Positions 1 to 6,400 of a DNA stretch of 8,748 nucleotides are shown one piece after another. The notes beneath the pieces are model-generated. The model was not told where the DNA came from and did no database searches. It was given only the letters and a program-made list of their open reading frames with translations. The translations under genes were made by a program, and so were the position numbers. Origin of the DNA: an uncultured Lysobacteraceae bacterium (GTDB taxonomy: Bacteria; Pseudomonadota; Gammaproteobacteria; Xanthomonadales; Rhodanobacteraceae); contig CAMLSI010000215.1 of the NCBI GenBank assembly GCA_946482585.1, positions 1-8,748 on the forward strand, written 5' to 3'. The stretch's first letter is position 1. The number at the start of each line of letters is the position of its first letter.

Positions 1-354
1 CTGTCCCGTGTCGGTGATTTCTATCGCCGCGTGATGGGACTCAGTGTCGCGCACGCCGAAGCCGACCACCTCGTGCTCGAATCGCCGGTGTTTCAGCTGG
101 TCGTGGTGGCCGTTCCCGAGCATCTTGCTGCCGACATCGTCATCGACTCGCCGCCGCAGCGCCGCGAAGACACGGCCGTGAAGCTCGCCTTTCCGGTGCC
201 GAGCATCGCCGACGCGCGTGCGGCGGCCCGTTCGCTCGGCGGCGAACTGAATGCGCCCGAGCGCGAGTGGGAATTCCAGGGCTGCCGAGTCTGCGATGGC
301 CACGATCCCGAGGGCAATGTCGTGCAGGTGCGCGCCCCGGCGGCGCACGTGTAG
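1..354 (+). CDS. VOC-family (glyoxalase/bleomycin-resistance fold) protein, 5' end cut off by the window
   Basis: The open frame runs from the first base of the window to TAG at 352-354, so the true start lies upstream. An in-frame ATG at 31 sits inside the conserved fold and is unlikely to be the start. The visible protein of about 117 residues begins with a VOC-like helix reading VGDFYRRVMGL. It ends with DGHDPEGNVVQVR, the usual last strand of these proteins, where the Glu is often a metal ligand. The family covers glyoxalases, ring-cleaving dioxygenases and antibiotic-binding proteins built from paired beta-alpha-beta-beta-beta modules. Only about one module is visible, and substrate and metal use cannot be predicted. 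It is probably a cytoplasmic housekeeping or accessory enzyme unrelated to the toxin genes to the right. Family assignment is fairly sure, function is not. Confidence 0.75.
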   Translation: MSRVGDFYRRVMGLSVAHAEADHLVLESPVFQLVVVAVPEHLAADIVIDSPPQRREDTAVKLAFPVPSIADARAAARSLGGELNAPEREWEFQGCRVCDGHDPEGNVVQVRAPAAHV

Positions 355-501
355 CCGGCGCGGCACCGACGGCGCAATCTCGGTCAGCAGCGCGCGAGAC
401 GACGATTGCCGCTGCCGCTTCGGAGGCGTCTGCGCATCGCGCCGGCGCGGGCGTGTCGAGGCGCCGCCGCCGATGCCGGCGCAGTCAGTTTCGTGAAAGC
501 G

Positions 502-521
502 GGTCGCGGAATTTTGCGACC
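502..521. promoter_or_regulatory. 20-bp dyad (GGTCGC / GCGACC arms around AATT)
   Basis: The arms GGTCGC (502-507) and GCGACC (516-521) are perfect reverse complements, and the centre of the eight bases between them is AATT. Sixteen of twenty positions are symmetric. As plus-strand RNA the two mismatched pairs become G-U wobbles, giving an 8-bp stem with a four-base loop. No T tract follows, so a classic terminator is unlikely. It could be an operator or a structured leader element. Confidence 0.35.
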
Positions 522-581
522 GATTTCCAAAAAGCTAACGCGACGACATCCGGTCTGCGCTAGGGTGTCGCCCGCGGCAGA

Positions 582-611
582 TTTACACTACACGTGTACT
601 GTTCGCATTTT
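582..611 (+). promoter_or_regulatory. Possible sigma-70-type promoter for the first activator gene
   Basis: TTTACA (582-587) matches five of six bases of the -35 consensus. After an 18-bp spacer, CATTTT (606-611) is a poor -10 match. The placement is about 100 bp before the activator start at 713. It overlaps the dyad at 585-602, which suggests that a protein bound there would block RNA polymerase. The -10 element is weak, so this is tentative. Confidence 0.3.
585..602. promoter_or_regulatory. 18-bp near-perfect palindrome, probable repressor operator
   Basis: The sequence ACACTACACGTGTACTGT is symmetric at 16 of 18 positions, with a perfect 10-bp core TACACGTGTA at 589-598. Only the symmetric pair 588/599 breaks the palindrome. 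Dyads of this length are typical targets of dimeric regulators such as TetR-type proteins; I cannot name the binder. It lies between the putative -35 and -10 elements of the activator promoter. Confidence 0.5.
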
Positions 612-699
612 CCAGCAACGGTCGTTCTGTTCCAGACGACGGCTGGACGAGGCCGAAGCGGCGCAATGTCGGCGCGCCGCGCGTCCAACGAAATGACAT

Positions 700-704
700 G
701 GAGG
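700..704 (+). promoter_or_regulatory. Shine-Dalgarno site that decides the activator start
   Basis: GGAGG lies 8 bases before ATG at 713. The alternative ATG at 698 would place this motif inside the coding sequence and has no comparable ribosome site of its own, so 713 is preferred. Confidence 0.7.
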
Positions 705-712
705 TGCACGCC

Positions 713-1699
713 ATGATCGTCGGCGAATCGGACGCGTCGCGCGCGATGCTGTCGAGTCTCAGGCGTTTTGCGGCCTGCGGCGTGCCGGTACTGCTCGAAG
801 GCGAGACCGGCACGGGCAAGGAACTGGCGGCGCGCGAAATCCACTACGCCGGCCCGCGGGCCAAGAAGCCGTTCGTGCCGGTCAATTGCGGCGCGTTGCC
901 GGATACCCTGATCGAAAGCGAACTGTTCGGCCATCGGCGCGGCGCGTTCACCGACGCGCGCAACGAGCAGCCCGGGCTCGTCGATCTCGCGCATGGCGGA
1001 ACCCTGTTCCTCGACGAGGTCGATGCATTGTCGCCGAAGGCGCAGGTCACCCTGCTGCGCTTCCTGCAGGATCACGAATACCGCCCGGTCGGCGGCCGAG
1101 TCGCGCGTATCGCCGACGTGCGCGTGATCGCCGCGACCAACGCGCCGCTCGAGGAATATGCGCAATCGGGGCGGTTCCGGCGCGACCTCTACTATCGTCT
1201 GAACGCGCTGCATCTGCGTCTGTCGCCGCTGCGCGAGCGCCGCGCCGACATCGTGCCGCTCGCGCAGCATTTCCTCGCCGCGGCCGTGCGCCAGCTCGGC
1301 ACGGCGCCGAAGCGCTGGAGCGAATCGGCGCTCGCCGCGCTCGTCGCGCACGCCTGGCCCGGCAACGTGCGCGAACTCGAGAACATCGCCCTGCGCGCCT
1401 GCGTCGACAGCGAATGCGACGAGGTCGGCCTGACCGAACTCGGTGCTGCCGATGCGTCGTTCGCGCACTGCGCGGGCAACGCGCCGGCGGCGCCGGTCGC
1501 CGTCGACGACGCGAGCTTCAGCGCCTCGAAGGCGCGCGCGATCGCGACCTTCGAGCGCGCCTACCTGACCCGGCTGCTGCAGACCGCCGGCGGCAACGTG
1601 ACCGCGGCCGCGCGCCAGGCCGAGATCGAGCGGCGTCAGCTCGGCAAGCTCCTGAAGAAGCACGGCATCGCGCCGCAGCGTTTCCGCGCGCCCTGCTGA
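713..1699 (+). CDS. Sensorless sigma-54-dependent transcription activator (first copy)
   Basis: This 328-residue protein is a bacterial enhancer-binding protein that uses ATP hydrolysis to remodel sigma-54 RNA polymerase. Visible motifs in order are Walker A GETGTGKE (30-37), the sigma-54 contact loop GAFTDA (77-82), Walker B GGTLFLDE (95-102), sensor I VIAATN (138-143), arginine-finger region FRRDLYYRL (155-163) and sensor II WPGNVRELEN (215-224). A Fis-type helix-turn-helix follows around 280-318 (GGNVTAAARQ, then RRQLGKLLKKHG). No receiver, GAF or PAS domain precedes the ATPase; the protein starts almost at the AAA+ fold, as in PspF and HrpS. Activity must then be set by expression level or a partner protein. 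The contact loop is GAFTDA rather than canonical GAFTGA, but the key Thr is kept. It lies just upstream of a sigma-54 promoter that it probably controls. Family certain, target inferred. Confidence 0.93.
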   Translation: MIVGESDASRAMLSSLRRFAACGVPVLLEGETGTGKELAAREIHYAGPRAKKPFVPVNCGALPDTLIESELFGHRRGAFTDARNEQPGLVDLAHGGTLFLDEVDALSPKAQVTLLRFLQDHEYRPVGGRVARIADVRVIAATNAPLEEYAQSGRFRRDLYYRLNALHLRLSPLRERRADIVPLAQHFLAAAVRQLGTAPKRWSESALAALVAHAWPGNVRELENIALRACVDSECDEVGLTELGAADASFAHCAGNAPAAPVAVDDASFSASKARAIATFERAYLTRLLQTAGGNVTAAARQAEIERRQLGKLLKKHGIAPQRFRAPC

Positions 1700-1736
1700 G
1701 CAGGCCGGTGTCCCAAGACCCGGGATCGCGGCAAAT

Positions 1737-1750
1737 TGTCCGTGTGGACA
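1737..1750. promoter_or_regulatory. Candidate upstream activator site (TGTCC-N4-GGACA)
   Basis: A perfect 5-bp inverted repeat with a 4-bp spacer lies about 155 bp before the predicted start of the sigma-54 transcript, a usual distance for an enhancer-binding-protein site. A second TGTCC half-site occurs at 1709-1713. Binding by either Fis-type HTH protein of this window is inference only. Confidence 0.4.
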
Positions 1751-1758
1751 TTGCGGCA

Positions 1759-1780
1759 TCCGGGTTCGTTTTGCCCCGGA
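1759..1780. other. Inverted repeat TCCGGG-N10-CCCGGA
   Basis: Six-base perfect arms (1759-1764 and 1775-1780) enclose a ten-base loop. There is no T tract after the 3' arm, so it is a poor rho-independent terminator for the preceding activator gene. It may be a second protein site or chance in GC-rich DNA. Confidence 0.25.
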
Positions 1781-1871
1781 ACGCGCCGCGCATCGGGTCT
1801 GCGCAGCCCCGCTCCAGTCGTGGAAAAAGTAGAAAAGACTATTTGCGCAGGCAGTTGCGCGCAGAGCTGCG

Positions 1872-1888
1872 TTGGCACGCGCGTTGCG
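1872..1888 (+). promoter_or_regulatory. Sigma-54 (-24/-12) promoter
   Basis: TTGGCACG, four bases, then TTGCG matches the established sigma-54 consensus YTGGCACG-N4-TTGCW at all but the last base. The invariant GG (1874-1875) and GC (1886-1887) are separated by exactly 10 bases. Transcription should start near 1898-1899, leaving a leader of about 22 bases before ATG at 1921. It lies between two sigma-54 activator genes and points toward the second, which strongly supports function. Confidence 0.85.
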
Positions 1889-1920
1889 TCGACATGCAGT
1901 CCCGTTCGCAGGTGCCCGCC

Positions 1921-2190
1921 ATGCTCGAGTCGAACAGTGCGCCATCCGGCTATTACGGCGAGGTCGAACGCGCCGTCATGGGTTATCTGCGCGCGCATCC
2001 CGATGCGGCCGACACGCTCGACGGCGTCGTCGGCTGGTGGCTGCCGCAGCAGCGCTACGAAACCGAGCGCACGCGCATCGAAGCGGCGCTGAGCGTGCTG
2101 GTCGCACGTGGCCTGCTGCGGCGCAGCGGTCTGCCGGGCGGCACCGAACTGTATGCGCTGAACGACGTGCCGACCGCGTCGCCGCACTGA
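1921..2190 (+). CDS. Small winged-helix-like protein, first gene of the sigma-54 operon
   Basis: The 89-residue protein is helix-rich and ends with a pattern typical of a winged helix: ALSVLVARGLLRRSGLPGG followed by TELYAL, that is a recognition-like helix, a GLL turn and a beta wing. The first part contains GVVGWWLPQQRYETERTRI. I do not recognise a named family, and DNA or protein binding is inferred from the pattern alone. An in-frame ATG at 1894 would give 98 residues, but it lies just before the predicted transcription start of the sigma-54 promoter. ATG at 1921 has AGGTG (1910-1914) six bases before it and is preferred. The next gene starts 26 bases downstream, so the two are probably co-transcribed. 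It may tune one of the two sensorless activators; that is a guess from context. Confidence 0.7.
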   Translation: MLESNSAPSGYYGEVERAVMGYLRAHPDAADTLDGVVGWWLPQQRYETERTRIEAALSVLVARGLLRRSGLPGGTELYALNDVPTASPH

Positions 2191-2216
2191 CTGCGGCGCT
2201 CACGAGGGAGACTGCC

Positions 2217-2483
2217 ATGCCAGTCGCACCGAGCTGTCCCGGCGTCCGCGTCGCAGAAGTCGCGAACGGCGTCCGCACGATCACCGGCGTCGCCGCGTCG
2301 ATCGCCGCGTTCGTCGGCGGGCCCGCGAAGCGGCCTGACGATCGCCGCGGCTCCGTGCCGGGCGTGGACGACGGCGGGCGCGAGTACGGCGGGCTGCGCC
2401 GCGACAGTGATTCGAGCCGGGCCGTGCGCCGGTTCATTGCCGACGGTGGACTGCGCGCTAACGAGGAGACCGGTAGATGCTGA
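2217..2483 (+). CDS. Truncated contractile-tail sheath N-terminus (88 residues), remnant or repurposed
   Basis: The start of the protein, CPGVRVAEVANGVRTITGVA then SIAAFVGG, matches the usual N-terminus of tail-sheath proteins of phages, pyocin-like particles and eCIS (PGVYVEE...G..TITGV.TS..AFVG). The later EYGGLRRDSDSSRAVRRFI plus DGG resembles the next conserved sheath segment (FGGL..DS.L..AVR.FF.NGG). Full sheath proteins are several hundred residues long, yet this frame stops at about the point where the first domain should continue. There is a good ribosome site (AGGGAG, 2205-2210) six bases before ATG. The last seven bases overlap the start of the second activator gene as ATGCTGA, which suggests translational coupling. 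The reading frame has no internal stop, so it could be an expressed peptide rather than a dead gene. Homology fairly sure, present role unknown. Confidence 0.7.
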   Translation: MPVAPSCPGVRVAEVANGVRTITGVAASIAAFVGGPAKRPDDRRGSVPGVDDGGREYGGLRRDSDSSRAVRRFIADGGLRANEETGRC

Positions 2484-3448
2484 TCGGGAGTTCGCCCTGT
2501 TTTCGCCGCTGCGTGGGGCTCTTGACGCGCTATGCGGCGTTCGATGCGCCGGTGCTGATCCACGGGGAGACCGGCACCGGCAAGGAGCTCGCGGCGCGGC
2601 ACGTCCACTACACCAGCGCGCGGCGCGATCGCGCGTTCGTGCCGGTGAATTGCGGCGCGATTCCCGACACGCTCGTGGAAAGCGAACTCTTCGGTCACAG
2701 CCGCGGCGCGTTCACCGATGCGAAGACCGCGCAGGTAGGCCTCGTCGAGCTCGCCGCCGGCGGCACGTTGTTCCTCGATGAAGTCGACTCGCTGTCGGCG
2801 CGCGCGCAGGTCGGCCTGCTGCGCTTCCTGCAGGACTTCGAATACCGGCCGGTCGGCGCCGGCGCGACGCGCACCGCGAACGTGCGCGTGCTCGCCGCGA
2901 CGAACGCGCCGCTCGACGCGCTGATCGAGTGCGGTACGTTCCGGCGCGATCTGCTGTATCGCCTCAATGCGCTCGAAGTACGGATTCCGGCGTTGCGCCA
3001 GCGGCCCGACGACGTACCGCTGCTCGCGGCGCATTTCCTCGAGCGCGCCGGCCGCCTGCTGCGCGCCGGCGCGCGGCGATTCACCGACGACTCGCTCGCG
3101 CTGCTCGCCGCGTATCCGTGGCCCGGCAACATCCGCGAGCTCGAGAACGTCGCGCTCCGCGCCGCGGCGATCGCCGACAGCGAGGACGTCGGCGTCGATT
3201 GCATCGTCGCGGCGGAGCCGGCGCTCGCGTCGGTGCGCGTCGACGCGCGTACACAGTCGCGCGTCGAGGTGTACAGCGTCGCGAAAGGTCTCGCGATGCG
3301 CGCCTTCGAACGGGGCTATCTCGAAGACCTGATGCGCTGCGTGGATGGCAACGTCAGTCGTGCCGCACGCCTCGCGGGAACCGAGCGACGGCAGCTCGGG
3401 CGTTTGCTGAAGAAGCACGGGCTCGGCCGCACGCCCGCGTTGAACTGA
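2477..3448 (+). CDS. Sensorless sigma-54-dependent transcription activator (second copy)
   Basis: This 323-residue protein is collinear with the first activator, and its motifs fall at nearly the same residue numbers: Walker A GETGTGKE (30-37), contact loop GAFTDA (77-82), Walker B GGTLFLDE (95-102), sensor I VLAATN (138-143), arginine-finger region FRRDLLYRL (155-163), sensor II WPGNIRELEN (215-224). The Fis-type HTH comes near 277-315 (GNVSRAARLAG, then RRQLGRLLKKHG). Regions that differ most are the linker between ATPase and HTH (about 230-275) and the first 25 residues. The pair therefore looks like an old tandem duplication that kept the same DNA-binding end. The start overlaps the stop of the sheath-like ORF by seven bases (ATGCTGA), so translation is probably coupled. 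As the last gene of a sigma-54 operon it may amplify its own promoter or switch on another one. It ends 3 bp from the convergent effector gene. Confidence 0.92.
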   Translation: MLIGSSPCFRRCVGLLTRYAAFDAPVLIHGETGTGKELAARHVHYTSARRDRAFVPVNCGAIPDTLVESELFGHSRGAFTDAKTAQVGLVELAAGGTLFLDEVDSLSARAQVGLLRFLQDFEYRPVGAGATRTANVRVLAATNAPLDALIECGTFRRDLLYRLNALEVRIPALRQRPDDVPLLAAHFLERAGRLLRAGARRFTDDSLALLAAYPWPGNIRELENVALRAAAIADSEDVGVDCIVAAEPALASVRVDARTQSRVEVYSVAKGLAMRAFERGYLEDLMRCVDGNVSRAARLAGTERRQLGRLLKKHGLGRTPALN

Positions 3449-3451
3449 TGG

Positions 3452-6400
3452 CTACGGCTTGGACGACGGAGGCGGGGTGACCAGCACCCGCGTCGGCGGT
3501 TGCGCGACCGTGACGTGGACTTGACCGTTCGGCAGGTGCGCGACGTTGAGTTGCCGCACTTGCACGCGGCCCGCGAAGAACGCGTCGCGGATCTCCGCTT
3601 CGAGCGCGGCGTCACCGAGATTCAGCCGGCCAGGCGCGACGGCGTCCCACGCCTCGCGCCGCCACGCCCGCGGGAGCACGGATTCGGCAACCGGATAGGA
3701 ACCCGTGGTGCTGTACTTGGCATCGTTGACAAAGATCGTCATCTGACCGTCGACGCGTGCCGCGGTGATCGAGTCGGAGCCGATGCGGTTGGCTCCCGCC
3801 GGCCGAGCGAGGCCGTACTCGCCGCGCTGCAGCAGCGTCGTGTACGAACTCGACTCGGCGACATCGGCGCCGATCGCCGTGATCATCGATCGCTCCGTCT
3901 GCGCGCTCGCCGATACGAACACGGCTCCGCGCGGCGATGCGCCGAGCGATTCCATCTGCGTACCCGACGGCGTGCGGTACGGCACGATCGGCCGCGTCGT
4001 GCGCGGTGCGAACGGCAGGCGCATGCCGTAGTCGACCGCCCAGCTTTCCGGGATCGCGCTGCCGACCTGCGTGCGGCCGAACCACTGCGTGCCTTCCGGG
4101 TGGTAGACGCCCGAGCGCCAGTTCACCCATACGATGCGTTCACTGCCGGGCCCGAGCATCAGCGGCGCTGGCGCGCCGCCGAACGACAACGGCGGCGGCG
4201 CTGCGCCCGACGGGTGAGCGAACGGCGCGTACGGCGTGGAGGCGGGGGGCAGCGCGAGCGATGTCGATGGCGTCGATGCACCCGGCGGAAAGGCGAGCGG
4301 CGCGTGGGGCGTCGCCGTGGGCGGCAGCGCGAGCGACATCGCCGGCGCTTCGGCCGGTCCGTGTGCGAACGGCGACGACGACCCGCCGAACAGGCCGGAT
4401 CCCTGTGCGACCGCGCGGCTTTCGATGACGCGCAGTCCGGTGCCGGTCGATTCGTACAGCGTCGCGACGCCGTTGCGCAGGATGATCGTGTACTGCGGCT
4501 GGCCGGCCACGGTCGCGACGATCGCGCCGTCCGATGCCGTCGATAGCAGGAAGCCGCCGCGTTCGACCGCGCCGCCGCCGGCGCCGCTGCCGAGCGCACG
4601 CACGCTCGGCAGCGCTTCGAGTTCCCCGGCCGCACGCGCGCCGACGCCGAGCGCTTCGAGTCCGGCGAGCCCTCGGTTCATGCGCGCGAGGCCGCCGATG
4701 GCGCCGAACGGCGCGAGCACGACGCCGAGGAATGCGTTGAGCTTGAGGCCCGCCGCACTGTCCTGCATTTCGCGCGTCGTCACGTTGTTGGCGCCGGTGG
4801 ACAGCGCGGCGTTCGTACCTTCGCGCCACATGCCGGGCGCCGACACGACACCGTGCACGGCGAGTGTGACCTCTGCCGTGCCGAGCGCGAGCGACGCGCC
4901 GGCACCGATCGTCGCGGCCGCTTCGGCGCCGACGAGACCGACGAGCGCCGGTGCGGCGAGGGCGACGAACGGCGCGGCGATCGCGGCGATGAGCACTGCG
5001 ATCCCGAAGATCTTCCAGAACAGTTCCTCCCGCTCGCGGGCCTTGCGTTCCGCGAGGATCACGGCGCGCACTTCGTCGTCGGCCGTCGGCAGCAGGTCGT
5101 CGACGATCGGACGGAACAGGTAATACTCGGCCTCGCCGCTGCGGATGTTGCCGATCAGCTCCTGATAGTCGGCGATGCGTTTGCGGATCGTCGCGATCGT
5201 ATCGGCACGCACGCGATTCATGTCGCCGTCCGCGAGGAGCTGAAGCACGGTGCTGTCGAGCACGCGATAGCCGGCCGGTCCGAGAATGTCGAATACGGGC
5301 TGGACCTTCTCGATCAGCGCGAAGAGTTCCGCCGGCCGCGAGGGCAGCACGTTGAATTTCGCTTCGAGCGATCCCGGTGCCGGTCGATAGCCGGGTCCGC
5401 CGGTGCGGACACCGGCGCCGTAGGGCAGCTTCCGGTCGAACGACGCGACCGGATGCGACCGTGGATCGGTCTGTGCCGAGTCGATCCACTCGCCGACGAG
5501 CCGTTCATTCGCGAGCGCGGTCGGGCCGAGCGGCGAGGGGAGCTGGTCGAACGCAGTCTTCCAGTCCGCCGTGAGCCCCCAGCGACGTTCGTTCGGACTC
5601 AGCCAGCTTTCCGGATCGCCCACGCGCCGGCGCTCGTCGCGCGACGCCGACAGCTCGCGCTCGGCGTGACAGCCGCTCCCGCCGCGGCACCGGCCGGCAG
5701 CCTGTTGCAGGCGCAGCTCGCGCACGCCGGGATCGGCAATGTCCTGCTGTTCGAGAAACGGCCGCGCGCCGCCGCTCTGGTGCAGGCCCATCGCTGCGAG
5801 CACGTTGTCCGGTATCGCCTTCTCGACGAGATATTCCCAGCGCGCGAGGTTCTGCTGGTTGTCCGTCAACCGCACGACCGCCGCCGTGAGCACGAGCGAC
5901 TTGAACGCCGCGACGCGCTCGGCGAGCGAGCCGCGCGCCTTCGCCGGCAGGTAGCTCATCGCGGCCGGCCCGAAGAGCGAGTTCGCAGGGTCTGTCGTCT
6001 TCGCATCGTCGACGCGGCACATTGCGCCGACATCGATGTCGTTGCCGTTCGGCTCGCGCCGCACAGTCTCGCCGCCCTGCGCGACGTGCGCGAGTTCGTG
6101 CGCGAGCAGGCGTTGTCCGTCGGCCGTGTCGGGCCGGTATTCGCCGCTCGCGAACGCGATGTGTTCGCCGGTCGTGAACGCGCGCGCGTCGATCGCGTCG
6201 GCGCTCGCCGCGGCGTCGCTGCCGGTGTGCACGCGCACGCCGGACAGGTCGACGCCGAGCGGTGCGCCGAACCGCGCGCTCGCCGCAGCCGGCAGCGGCG
6301 TCGATGCGCCGAGCGACAGTGCGGCGAGTGCCGGCGCCGGGCGGCGCGAACGCGGCTTGCGCAGCACGCCCGACACCGGCTCGCGTGTCCGGCATTCGCT

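Larger units (their letters stand above)
355..712. other. Non-coding interval between the VOC gene and the first sigma-54 activator
   Basis: I see no convincing gene in these 358 bases. Short open frames here have arginine-rich, low-complexity translations typical of out-of-frame GC-rich DNA. The left part (355-480) is very GC-rich. The right part (about 490-610) is clearly richer in A and T and holds two DNA dyads and a sigma-70-like promoter, so it is probably the control region of the activator gene. No rho-independent terminator with a T tract was found after the VOC gene. Confidence 0.6.

Noticed and set aside
355..696. Short plus-strand frames between the VOC gene and the activator
   Set aside because: Their translations are Arg/Ala-rich with no motif, they overlap each other in several frames and none has a clear ribosome site.
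698..1699. Activator start at ATG 698
   Set aside because: The best ribosome site (GGAGG, 700-704) lies inside that version; it serves ATG 713.
1759..1780. Inverted repeat as terminator of the first activator gene
   Set aside because: The arms are only 6 bp, the loop is 10 bases and no T tract follows the 3' arm.
560..1945. A 461-residue minus-strand open frame opposite the first activator
   Set aside because: It mirrors the activator gene. A similar frame (1976-3418) lies opposite the second activator, as expected from shared codon pattern rather than real antisense genes.
1894..2190. Longer form of the winged-helix-like gene starting at ATG 1894
   Set aside because: This ATG would lie just upstream of the predicted start of the sigma-54 transcript and has no ribosome site, while ATG 1921 has both a leader and AGGTG.
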